Source: an uncultured Pelagibacteraceae bacterium (GTDB lineage: Bacteria > Pseudomonadota > Alphaproteobacteria > Pelagibacterales > Pelagibacteraceae). Taken from it: a stretch of DNA of 64,000 bases. The notes beneath the pieces were generated by a model. It searched no databases and had not been told where the DNA came from. It was given only the letters and a program-made list of their open reading frames with translations. Numbering within the stretch: position 1 is the first letter of the stretch; each line of letters opens with the position of its first letter. Both the position numbers and the translations under genes were made by a program. The stretch lies in contig CACJDW010000003.1 of the NCBI GenBank assembly GCA_902592275.1, positions 45,093 through 109,092 of the forward strand, written 5' to 3'. Shown here piece by piece: positions 35,386 through 43,096 of the stretch.

Positions 35386-36456
35386 TTACTTAGGTATATC
35401 TCCTTCAACACCTTTAACATAAGTCATCATCCCCGCAAGCATTCCATCATCTGCAGTTTTTCCTTCTGCTACCATTAAATTACCTTTTTGGTCATAAATT
35501 GGTCCTGTGAAAGAATGAACTTTACCAGATGCTAAATCTGCTTGAAGTTTTTTAACTTTTGATCTTAGGTCAGCTGGCATTTGTGAATCTAAATCTGATA
35601 TCACCACCATACCGTCTCCAATACCATGCCAAGTATCTTTTTGGCTCCATGTGCCGTTCGCAACAGCTTTAACTCTGTCTACGTAATATGGGCCCCAATT
35701 GTTTTCAACTGAAGTCAATACAGCTTTAGGAGCAAACTTGTCCATATCACTTGCTTGTCCAAAAGCATATACTCCAGCTTTTTCAGCCATTTGAACAATA
35801 GCAGTACTATCTGTATGTTGAGCAATTACATCAGCACCTTGATCGATTAAAGCTTTTGCTGCTTCTGCTTCTTTACCTGGATCGTACCAAGTGAAAGCCC
35901 AAACAATTTTAGTTTTAATATTTGGGTTAACTTTTTGAGCTGCTAAAGTAAATGAATTGATACCTCTGATAACTTCAGGAATTGGAAAAGATGCAACATA
36001 ACCAATAATATTTGATTTTGTCATAGTTCCAGCAATTGTTCCTAAGATAGTTCTACCTTCATAGAATCTAGCTGCGTATGTTGAAACATTTGGATGTTCT
36101 CTTTTGTATCCAGTAGCATGTTCAAATTTTACATTTGGAAACTCTTTTGCAACTTTGTTAGTTGGATTCATATATCCAAAACTAGTTGTAAAGATAACAT
36201 CATGACCAGAGTTAGCTAGTTGTCTAAGAACCCTCTCGGCATCAGCACTTTCTGGAACACCTTCTACGTAAGTTGTTTTAAATCCGGCAGCTTCAACAGC
36301 TTTTCTACCTACATCATGCTGATATGTCCATCCATGGTCACCAGTTGGGCCAATATAAACAAATGCTGCTTTAACATCTTTGGCAATTGCAGCTACAGTA
36401 AACGTAAATAATAAAACTAAAGAAGAGACGAAAGAACGAATAAAAAATTTATGCAT
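35386..36456 (-). CDS. BMP-family ABC transporter substrate-binding protein
   Basis: Periplasmic binding protein (356 residues) of the Med/PnrA/BMP family, which binds purine nucleosides. Signal peptide 1-25 with cleavage probably after AIA; no lipobox, unlike the Gram-positive lipoproteins. Seen: FVYIGPTGDHGWTYQHDVGR near residue 31, FTTSFGYMNP near 88, ARFYEGRTILGTIAGTM near 132. Last gene of the importer cluster, 78 bases after the permease, with its own GGGG ribosome site; such a gap often lets binding protein be made in excess. Confidence 0.92.
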   Translation of the reverse strand: MHKFFIRSFVSSLVLLFTFTVAAIAKDVKAAFVYIGPTGDHGWTYQHDVGRKAVEAAGFKTTYVEGVPESADAERVLRQLANSGHDVIFTTSFGYMNPTNKVAKEFPNVKFEHATGYKREHPNVSTYAARFYEGRTILGTIAGTMTKSNIIGYVASFPIPEVIRGINSFTLAAQKVNPNIKTKIVWAFTWYDPGKEAEAAKALIDQGADVIAQHTDSTAIVQMAEKAGVYAFGQASDMDKFAPKAVLTSVENNWGPYYVDRVKAVANGTWSQKDTWHGIGDGMVVISDLDSQMPADLRSKVKKLQADLASGKVHSFTGPIYDQKGNLMVAEGKTADDGMLAGMMTYVKGVEGDIPK

Positions 36457-36534
36457 AAATTTATTTCCCCTTTTGATTTTTTAATAAGGTTAAACTTAAA
36501 TTAAATTATCCAAAAAAAAATAACTATTTTGTAA

Positions 36535-37467
36535 TTAATTGTCTTTATGAAAAGATTTCCCCAATGAACTAGGAGTGCTTAGCCTTATTTTTCTACTATC
36601 ACGAGAAATTACAACCAAAACTATTATTGTAACAATGTAGGGTAGAGCTGTTAAAAATTGTACTGGTATTCTTACTCCAATAGCCTGCATATGAAATTGA
36701 ATAATTGTTAACCCACCAAAAATCATAGCACCAATTAAAATTTTAATTGGGTTCCATGTTGAGAAAACCACCAGAGCTAATGCGATCCAACCTCTTCCGC
36801 CTGTCATATTTTCAATCCACTGTGGAGTATAAATCATTGATAAATATGCACCTGCAAGTCCACTCATTGCACCTCCGTAAAGAATACATAAGTAACGAAC
36901 AAACCTTACTTTTATTCCTTGATTAGATGCTGAAACAGGAGAGTCTCCCACAGCTCTTACTATTAATCCTATTTTTGTTTTTTTTAAAAAATAGTTAGTC
37001 ATGAAAGGTAAAGCAAAAGCAAAATAAAAAACAATTGAATGTCCAAATAATATTGGACCTATAAGTGGTATTGTATCTTTTAAACCTTCAAACAAAACAG
37101 GAAACTCTTTTCCAGGAATACCTACAAAATTTTTTCCTATCATCGCAGAAATACCAATTCCAAATATGGTAAGTGCCAAACCAGTAGCGACATGATTTGT
37201 AATTAATGTTTGAGTAAGGAATGCAAAAATAGTTGAAATTAAAACTCCAGCTAACATTGCCCCAAAAATTGCAATAATCAAACTTCCTGTCACTGTCATT
37301 AATGCGAAACCTGAAATAGCACCAATGATCATCATTCCTTCAACACCAAGGTTTAAAACTCCAGACCTTTCTGTAATCAGTTCGCCACAAGAAGCTAAAA
37401 TCAAAGGAACAGCAGAGGCCATGATTGATGCAATTATCAGTCCAATAAAATTTATATCGATGATCAT
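36535..37467 (-). CDS. ABC transporter permease, nucleoside type (NupQ/YufQ-like)
   Basis: 310-residue inner-membrane permease of the BPD_transp_2/LivH-like group with about eight to nine helices. Features are PLILASCGELITERSGVLNLGVEGMM (seen as ERSGVLNLGVEGM near residue 35) and an EAA-like coupling loop VRAVGDSPVSASNQGI near 170. Pairs with the other permease and the double ATPase to import the ligand of the BMP protein. Overlaps the preceding permease gene by 4 bases. Confidence 0.9.
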   Translation of the reverse strand: MIIDINFIGLIIASIMASAVPLILASCGELITERSGVLNLGVEGMMIIGAISGFALMTVTGSLIIAIFGAMLAGVLISTIFAFLTQTLITNHVATGLALTIFGIGISAMIGKNFVGIPGKEFPVLFEGLKDTIPLIGPILFGHSIVFYFAFALPFMTNYFLKKTKIGLIVRAVGDSPVSASNQGIKVRFVRYLCILYGGAMSGLAGAYLSMIYTPQWIENMTGGRGWIALALVVFSTWNPIKILIGAMIFGGLTIIQFHMQAIGVRIPVQFLTALPYIVTIIVLVVISRDSRKIRLSTPSSLGKSFHKDN

Positions 37468-38528
37468 TTTTTTGAACCTATAAATTTAATTTTGAAAAAA
37501 AGTAAATAATCTGATGCAAGAAGAAAAAATAAAATCATTCCTTGAAAAACCTGACCAGTATATTTAGGTATTTGCATAAATATTTGAGCTGTTTCAGCAC
37601 CCAGATAAGTTATTGCAACAACTAGAGATGCAAAGATGATACCAACGGGATGTAAACGTCCCAAAAACGCTACAATTATAGCAGTAAAACCATAATCTGG
37701 AGAAATTTCTCTATGAAGCTGCCCGATAGGACCAGTTATTTCTCCAACTCCAGCTAAACCTGCGCAAGCACCACTTATTAAAAAAACGAGGATAATCATT
37801 TTTTTACCCTTATAACCAGCATATTTTGCTGTCTTTAAACTAAAACCTGAAACTTTCATTTGGAACCCTAAATATGTTTTATAAAAAACAAACCAACTGA
37901 CAATCACTGCAGCTAAAGCTAAAAATATTCCTGCGTGAATTCTTAGTCCTTCAAATAACAACGGTAGTTTAGCAGAGTCACTGAACTGTCTAGTTTCAGG
38001 AAAATTAAATCCTTCTGGATTGCTCCAAGGACCAACAACAAGATAGTCCAAAATTAATTTTGAAACATATACCAACATAAGACTTACTAATATTTCATTT
38101 GTATTAAAGTAAGTTTTTAAGATTGCTGGTATTGATGCATACAGCATACCACCAATTGCACCAGCTAAAATTACTATTGGAAGAATGTAAAACCCTTCTT
38201 GCTCATAAAATAATAATGCTACTCCTCCAGAAACTATCGCCCCAAAAGTTAATTGACCTTCAGCTCCAATATTCCAGTTATTGCTTTTAAAACAAAAAGA
38301 TAAACCGATTGCTATTAAACAAAGCGGTGTAGCTTTCAATAGTAATTCGCTGAAACCATATTTATCTGCAATTGGAATTATGAAAAAAAATTTTAGAGCT
38401 TCAAATGGTTTAAAACCTAAAATAAAAAAAATCAAACCTCCTGATACTAATGTTAGGAAAATAGCTAACACAGGTGTAAAGAAAAAAATAGCTCTTGATG
38501 GTTGATCCCTTTTTACGATTTTGATCAA
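37464..38528 (-). CDS. ABC transporter permease, nucleoside type (NupP/YufP-like)
   Basis: 354-residue permease, second membrane subunit of the importer. About nine helices; WNIGAEGQLTFGAI near residue 85 and the coupling loop GFSLKTAKYAGYKGKKM near 230 are typical of the YufP group. The ATPase gene overlaps it by 4 bases and the NupQ-like permease by another 4, so subunits are translationally coupled. Confidence 0.9.
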   Translation of the reverse strand: MIKIVKRDQPSRAIFFFTPVLAIFLTLVSGGLIFFILGFKPFEALKFFFIIPIADKYGFSELLLKATPLCLIAIGLSFCFKSNNWNIGAEGQLTFGAIVSGGVALLFYEQEGFYILPIVILAGAIGGMLYASIPAILKTYFNTNEILVSLMLVYVSKLILDYLVVGPWSNPEGFNFPETRQFSDSAKLPLLFEGLRIHAGIFLALAAVIVSWFVFYKTYLGFQMKVSGFSLKTAKYAGYKGKKMIILVFLISGACAGLAGVGEITGPIGQLHREISPDYGFTAIIVAFLGRLHPVGIIFASLVVAITYLGAETAQIFMQIPKYTGQVFQGMILFFLLASDYLLFFKIKFIGSKK

Positions 38529-40015
38529 TTTGCTCCTCCCATTAGTATCCCAAGTTTTTCAGAGGTTACTTCTTCAGCATTCATAATTTTTGACAATTTT
38601 CCTTTATGAATTACTGAAATTTTGTCACTTAATTTTAATAACTCATCAGTGTCTGTAGATATTAATATAATTGATTTATTTTGTTCGTTGATTTTAATCA
38701 ATGTTTCGTGGATATAGTTTATTGCTCCAACATCTAGTCCCCAAGTTGGATTAAAACAAATTAATAAATCTGGAGAAGTTATTAATTCTCGTCCAATAAT
38801 TAATTTTTGAAGATTACCTCCGGACAAAAATTGGCTTTTTAATTCAATGTTGTCTGTATTTACATTAAAATCTGAAATTATTTTTTTTGAATGCTCTTTA
38901 ATTTTGTTTTCGTTTATTAATCCATTATTAAAAAAATTTGATGATTTAAAATTGTTTAGAGCCACATTTTCAAAAATTTTCATTTGTGGAATTGCAGCTT
39001 GCTCAAGTCTATCTTCTGGAGAAAAGGCCATCAAATATTCTCTTCTCTCTTGAGGATTTAAATCTCCTATGTAATTATTATTAAATTCTATAGCTTCTTT
39101 TTCCGAAATAATTTCACCACTTAATACTTGAAATAATTCACTTTGGCCATTTCCTGATATGCCAGCAATTCCAAAACATTCCCCTCGATTAACAGAAAAA
39201 TTAATATCCATTAAATTGGTTTCAAAAGGATCATCACTTGTAAAATTAAGATTAGTTATTTTAATTAATTGATCTGATGAAGTTTTTGCTTTTTTTTTCT
39301 TAATTGTTTTAAGGTTCTGACCCACCATTTTGTTGGCAAGTGACTCAATATTTTCATTCTTTATTTCACTTACAGAAACTAACTTTCCTCTTCTCATTAC
39401 AGCAACTTCATCACAAAGCTGCATAACTTCCTTTAATTTATGGGTTATATAAATAATTAAAATTCCTTCTTCTGAGAATTTTTTCAATGATAAGAATAAT
39501 TCACTCGTTTCTTGCTCTGTTAATACTGATGTTGGCTCATCCATAATTAAAACTTTTGGATTTCTTATCAGACATCTAATTATTTCTACTTTCTGTTTTT
39601 GACCTGCTGACAGATTTAGGACAGGAATATCAAGATCAATTGAAAAATTGTATTTTTTCATAATTGAATCAATTTTTTCTCTTAAACTTTCCCTTTTTTC
39701 ATCTGAGTCTATTATTAAGTTTTCAAATACGGACAAAGTTTCAAAAAGATTAAAATGTTGGAATACCATTCCAATATCATTTTTTTTTGCATCTAATGGC
39801 GAATTGAGCTTTAGATTATTTTTATTTAAATAAATTTCACCTTCATCAGGAATGATGACGCCTGATAGAATTTTAACTAGTGTAGATTTTCCAGCACCAT
39901 TTTCCCCAAGAAGAGCGTAAATTTTACCACTATTAAACTCTAGCGAAACATTATCGTTTGCAACACACCCAGGATATATCTTTGTTACGTTTGAAATTTT
40001 AAGGTTTGTATTCAT
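38525..40015 (-). CDS. ABC transporter ATP-binding protein, tandem domains (NupO/YufO-like)
   Basis: 496 residues with two fused ATPase domains as in sugar and nucleoside importers. First domain: Walker A LGENGAGKSTLV near residue 35, signature LSAGQKQKVEI, Walker B VLIMDEPTS. Second domain: GISGNGQSELFQ (degenerate Walker A) near 285 and LSGGNLQKLIIGREL near 390, with LICFNPTWGLDVG in place of the Walker B Glu. The catalytic asymmetry is normal in this family. Three bases separate it from the upstream deaminase gene. Confidence 0.92.
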   Translation of the reverse strand: MNTNLKISNVTKIYPGCVANDNVSLEFNSGKIYALLGENGAGKSTLVKILSGVIIPDEGEIYLNKNNLKLNSPLDAKKNDIGMVFQHFNLFETLSVFENLIIDSDEKRESLREKIDSIMKKYNFSIDLDIPVLNLSAGQKQKVEIIRCLIRNPKVLIMDEPTSVLTEQETSELFLSLKKFSEEGILIIYITHKLKEVMQLCDEVAVMRRGKLVSVSEIKNENIESLANKMVGQNLKTIKKKKAKTSSDQLIKITNLNFTSDDPFETNLMDINFSVNRGECFGIAGISGNGQSELFQVLSGEIISEKEAIEFNNNYIGDLNPQERREYLMAFSPEDRLEQAAIPQMKIFENVALNNFKSSNFFNNGLINENKIKEHSKKIISDFNVNTDNIELKSQFLSGGNLQKLIIGRELITSPDLLICFNPTWGLDVGAINYIHETLIKINEQNKSIILISTDTDELLKLSDKISVIHKGKLSKIMNAEEVTSEKLGILMGGAN

Positions 40016-40018
40016 TAC

Positions 40019-40609
40019 TTAGTTTAATGGTATAGAATTTTCATGTTTATTTTCTTGGTATTGATTTGATAAAGCTTGATATTTTTTTTTAATTTCGTCT
40101 AATTGTTTTAAAATATCTTCTTTTTTTGAAGTAGGTAAATTCTCAATAAGTAAATTTATATTCTGACTTTTCCAATAGGAATTTTCTTTATTATATTCTC
40201 CATCGTTAATTTTAAATACTTCTTTGAGTATATTTAAATCGTGAGGAATTTTAAATTGATCATTTGTTTCAGTATACGGAAACACATAATAAAAATTATC
40301 AAATCCAGAAAAAGTAATCCCACTCAAACACATGCTACAAGGCTCATGTGAACTTAAGAAGATGCAGTCTTTTTCATTTGGTCTTGTATTTGCATCTAAT
40401 TCATAAAATTTTTTAAGAGTATGCATTTCTCCATGCCACAATGGATTTTCTATTTCATTGTTTGTGTCTGCAACTACAAGTGATAAATCATCTTTTTTAA
40501 TTATTGCTGCACCAAATATTTTACTACCTCTAGCAACACCTTGTTCAGTTAAAGGTAAAATTTCTTTTGAAAATATATTTAATATTTTTTCTAGGGCTTT
40601 TTCATTCAT
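40019..40609 (-). CDS. Nucleoside/nucleobase deaminase of the CDA fold
   Basis: 196-residue zinc deaminase: WHGEMHTLKKF near residue 58 (His and catalytic Glu) and SHEPCSMCLSGITF near 88 (two Cys). The remainder differs from GuaD, with a longer C-terminal region (about residues 130-196) that is charged and probably helical. As the first gene of the importer cluster it probably deaminates the imported nucleoside or base (for example adenosine, cytosine or an aminopurine). Exact substrate is unknown. An alternative is a tRNA-type deaminase, but the context argues against it. Confidence 0.75.
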   Translation of the reverse strand: MNEKALEKILNIFSKEILPLTEQGVARGSKIFGAAIIKKDDLSLVVADTNNEIENPLWHGEMHTLKKFYELDANTRPNEKDCIFLSSHEPCSMCLSGITFSGFDNFYYVFPYTETNDQFKIPHDLNILKEVFKINDGEYNKENSYWKSQNINLLIENLPTSKKEDILKQLDEIKKKYQALSNQYQENKHENSIPLN

Positions 40610-40734
40610 ATGCTTGAACCATCAAATAAAGAACACAATTGTTACTATAATTAAACTCAAATTAATAAGAAATAAATTATTAATACAACTTTAAAGTTAG
40701 TAATTTATTAAACAAAAAATGTTAATTTAAACTT

Positions 40735-41040
40735 ATGACAAAATTAAAATCAGCAGTAAGTCTTCTAATTATCATACTTTTTTTTTCAGGGTGTCAAACT
40801 GTTAAAGATAAAACAGATGCTATTGTTGAAAAAGAAAATGAAAAATTAAGTAAATTTCTTGGAAAATCAGTTAGCGAACTTCAGATGGAGCTCGGAAAAC
40901 CAGACGAAGACTTTAAAAATGCTAAAGGGAACTTTGAGTTTGTTTATAATAGTAAAAAATATCTTGTTCCATGTGAGCGAAGGTTTGAAATAAATTCAGA
41001 AAATATAGTTGTGGGTTTTGTTTCAAACGGGTGTTTTTAA
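40735..41040 (+). CDS. Small lipoprotein, unknown function
   Basis: 101-residue predicted lipoprotein with lipobox FFSGC (Cys20). The mature part has a short charged helix (KDKTDAIVEKENEKL) then a small domain with GKSVSELQMELGKPDED, which resembles the BamE/SmpA-like beta-lactamase-inhibitor-type fold in its LGxPD turn, and two further Cys (in YLVPCERR and SNGCF) that could form a disulfide. I do not recognise a specific family. It stands alone between the leftward importer operon and the permease gene. Confidence 0.65.
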   Translation: MTKLKSAVSLLIIILFFSGCQTVKDKTDAIVEKENEKLSKFLGKSVSELQMELGKPDEDFKNAKGNFEFVYNSKKYLVPCERRFEINSENIVVGFVSNGCF

Positions 41041-41105
41041 ATTTATTGGTTGAAATAAATCTGTTCATTATAGGTTTTTTTTACTATTTTAAATGGAGTT
41101 ATTCT

Positions 41106-41123
41106 AAACTACTTAGTTTTTTT
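41106..41123 (+). terminator. Weak terminator-like hairpin before the NCS2 permease
   Basis: AAACTA (41106-41111), a two-base turn, TAGTTT (41114-41119), running into a T tract that ends at 41123. It could end the lipoprotein transcript or act in the permease leader. The stem is only 5-6 A/T-rich pairs. Confidence 0.3.
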
Positions 41124-41168
41124 ATATTAATTCATATTCAGTAATGTAACGTCTATTTAGTTAACGAC

Positions 41169-41173
41169 GGAGG
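41169..41173 (+). promoter_or_regulatory. Shine-Dalgarno of the NCS2 permease gene
   Basis: GGAGG four bases before ATG 41178, one of few strong ribosome sites here. The preceding CGTC (41150-41153) can pair with GACG (41165-41168) next to it, a small stem of uncertain meaning. No xanthine or guanine riboswitch fold was recognised in 41041-41177. Confidence 0.6.
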
Positions 41174-41177
41174 TTAT

Positions 41178-42500
41178 ATGGCTTCAAGAAAAACAAAAGT
41201 GGGCTCTACAAACAGTCCAGACAAGAAACTTCCATTAAATAAATCCATACCTTTAGGAATTCAGCACGTACTAGCAATGTTTGCTGGTAATATAACTGTT
41301 CCTATTATTGTGGCTGGAGTTTTTGGTCAAACGCCTGAACAAAAAATATTTTTGATTCAAATGGCTTTGTTTGTTGCGGGAGTTGCAACAATTATCCAAA
41401 CAGTTGGATACAAAGAAATTGGTGCAAGACTTCCTATTGTTCAAGGAACCAGTTTTGCATTTATACCAATCATGCTACCATTTAAAGCAGCAGGATTAGG
41501 TGCAGTATTTACAGCAGCGTTCATTGGAGGAATTTTTCAAATTTTCATTGGAAAAGTTTTAAAACCAATAAGACATCTATTCCCACCATTAGTCACAGGT
41601 ATAGTTGTGCTAATGATTGGATTTAGTTTGCTTAAAGTCGGTTTTATGTATGCAGGTGGAGGTGGATGGTTAATGAATAATAAACCTGAAATCTTTGCAA
41701 ATGCAAATCATTTAACGGTTGCCGCTTCAGTGTTCATAGTTGCTATCTTTTTCAATCTTAGAGGTAAAGGAATGGCTTCTGCAGCTTCAATTTTGATTGG
41801 AATAGTAGCTGGCTTCATAGTTGCAGCAGCACTAGGAATGGTTAACTATGGTAAAATTGCATCTGCATCATGGTTTGCATTTCCAATGCCTTTTCAATAT
41901 GGAATTGATTTTGTGCCAGGTGCAATAATTCTAATGTTGTTTATGTCAATTGTTACAACGATTGAAACAATTGGAGACATAAGTGCTACTACAATGGGTG
42001 GTGCTAAACGAGAAGCAACAGATAAAGAAATATCAGGTGGAATTATGGCAGATGGTGTTGGTACTGCATTTGGTGCAATATTTAATGCGATGCCAAATAC
42101 ATCCTATTCACAAAATGCTGGACTAGTTGCGTTTACAGGAGTGGTAAGTAGGCACGTTGGAACTATTGCAGGAATAGTATTAGTTCTAATGGGATTATTT
42201 CCAAAATTAGGTGGAATAATCGCAGCAATGCCAGAGTCGGTGATTGGTGGAGCAGCAATCATTATGTTTGGTATGATTGTAGCTGCTGGTATTAAATTGA
42301 TTTCAAGGGCAGAAATGGATCAAAGAAATTTATTAATCTTAGCTCTTTCTTTGTCTTTTGGAATTGGAATGTCATTGTTACCAGACTTTGTGAAAAATAT
42401 TCCAGATTTTGGAATAAGTTTAAAACTACTGTTAACAACTGGACTTATACCTGCTGGATTATTAGCATTTGTTTTAAATGCTATAATGGCAAAGAAATAA
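41178..42500 (+). CDS. NCS2-family nucleobase permease (xanthine/urate/uracil type)
   Basis: Inner-membrane nucleobase:cation symporter of 440 residues with about 14 helices. Signature parts: GIQHVLAMFAGNITVPII near residue 27, the VQGTSFAF strand near 95, and the substrate motif region TIGDISATTMGG near 255 followed by NAMPNTSYSQNAG near 310, typical of the xanthine/urate branch rather than uracil carriers (which end the last motif differently). It sits at the end of the purine island and probably imports xanthine or urate for XdhAB/PuuD. A perfect hairpin follows the stop. Confidence 0.88.
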   Translation: MASRKTKVGSTNSPDKKLPLNKSIPLGIQHVLAMFAGNITVPIIVAGVFGQTPEQKIFLIQMALFVAGVATIIQTVGYKEIGARLPIVQGTSFAFIPIMLPFKAAGLGAVFTAAFIGGIFQIFIGKVLKPIRHLFPPLVTGIVVLMIGFSLLKVGFMYAGGGGWLMNNKPEIFANANHLTVAASVFIVAIFFNLRGKGMASAASILIGIVAGFIVAAALGMVNYGKIASASWFAFPMPFQYGIDFVPGAIILMLFMSIVTTIETIGDISATTMGGAKREATDKEISGGIMADGVGTAFGAIFNAMPNTSYSQNAGLVAFTGVVSRHVGTIAGIVLVLMGLFPKLGGIIAAMPESVIGGAAIIMFGMIVAAGIKLISRAEMDQRNLLILALSLSFGIGMSLLPDFVKNIPDFGISLKLLLTTGLIPAGLLAFVLNAIMAKK

Positions 42501-42510
42501 TTAATTTAAA

Positions 42511-42534
42511 CTTGTGGGGAGAAATCCCCACAAG
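42511..42534. terminator. Strong hairpin between permease and hsp20
   Basis: Perfect 10-base-pair stem CTTGTGGGGA (42511-42520) and TCCCCACAAG (42525-42534) with a GAAA tetraloop. It lies in the 47-base space between convergent genes and so can serve both. There is no clear T tract on either side, so it may act as an RNA 3'-end stabiliser or a Rho-assisted terminator rather than a classical intrinsic one. Confidence 0.65.
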
Positions 42535-42547
42535 CAAGGTTTAAGAC

Positions 42548-42994
42548 TTATTTAATTTCAATAAGCTTCTTTTTTTTATGTTCTGGAATTATTCTTTCAC
42601 AAGATATTGTTAAAAGACCATCTTTAAGCTCAGCACCATTAACTTTTACATCATCAGCTATAGTGAATGATCTTGCGAATTGTCTTTGAGAAATACCTTT
42701 ATGAATAATTTCTCCATTAACATCACTGTCCTCAGATTTATTAACTTGTTTTGTTCTAACTGTTAATAAATTGTCCTCGAACTCAACCTCAACGTCTTTT
42801 TTGCTAAAGCCAGCCAATGCTACTTCAATTGCATAGTTGTCTTTACCTGTCTTTCGGATGTTGTATGGTGGATAATTTGACTGCATTGTCAAATTCCCAT
42901 TTCCCAACATATTTTCAAACTGGTCGAACATATCATCAAAACCAATTGAAAAAGGTCTTAGTGAGTTAAATATAGATAGATCCTTACTTGTCAT
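42548..42994 (-). CDS. Small heat-shock protein, Hsp20 family
   Basis: ATP-independent holdase of 148 residues, IbpA-like. The alpha-crystallin domain spans about residues 33-130: NYPPYNIRKTGKDNYAIEVALAGF start, LTVRTKQV strand, and GELKDGLLTISCERIIPE, here ending with the conserved L-x-I/V-x-x-R-x-I/V type stretch, followed by a short tail KKKKLIEIK. Expressed from a heat-shock promoter at 43057-43084 and a leader with a ROSE-like fold that masks its GGAGG site, so transcription and translation both look heat-induced. Convergent with the permease gene. Confidence 0.94.
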   Translation of the reverse strand: MTSKDLSIFNSLRPFSIGFDDMFDQFENMLGNGNLTMQSNYPPYNIRKTGKDNYAIEVALAGFSKKDVEVEFEDNLLTVRTKQVNKSEDSDVNGEIIHKGISQRQFARSFTIADDVKVNGAELKDGLLTISCERIIPEHKKKKLIEIK

Positions 42995-42999
42995 AATAT

Positions 43000-43050
43000 C
43001 CTCCTTTTTTAAGCAAGTTTATTTATGCAAGCCCCATTAGGCGACTTACC
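43000..43050 (-). ncRNA. ROSE-like RNA thermometer in the hsp20 leader
   Basis: Minus-strand leader of about 55 bases. Hairpin I: AAGTCGCC (43047-43040), loop TAAT, GGGGCTT (43035-43029), with one G bulge and a U-G pair. Hairpin II: CTTGCTT (43017-43011), loop AAAA, AAGGAGG (43006-43000). The second pairs the whole Shine-Dalgarno with a UUGCU segment and leaves a G-G mismatch in mid-stem, the defining arrangement of ROSE thermometers of proteobacterial small heat-shock genes (UYGCU opposite the ribosome site). Pairing is read from sequence; thermosensing is inferred. Confidence 0.7.
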
Positions 43051-43056
43051 TAACTT

Positions 43057-43084
43057 ATATGGGAATTAATTTTTTTTTTTCAAG
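43057..43084 (-). promoter_or_regulatory. RpoH (sigma-32) type promoter of hsp20
   Basis: CTTGAA (43084-43079) and CCATAT (43062-43057), counted as CTTG-N18-CCATAT, match the alphaproteobacterial RpoH pattern. The expected start near 43050 leads straight into the ROSE-like leader. The groES promoter has the same elements and identical spacing. Confidence 0.75.
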
Positions 43085-43096
43085 ATTGAATAAGTA

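Noticed and set aside
41041..41177. Xanthine or guanine riboswitch before the NCS2 permease
   Set aside because: No purine-aptamer loop motifs or three-way junction could be drawn; only a weak terminator-like stem and a small stem next to the ribosome site are present. A covariance-model search would settle it.
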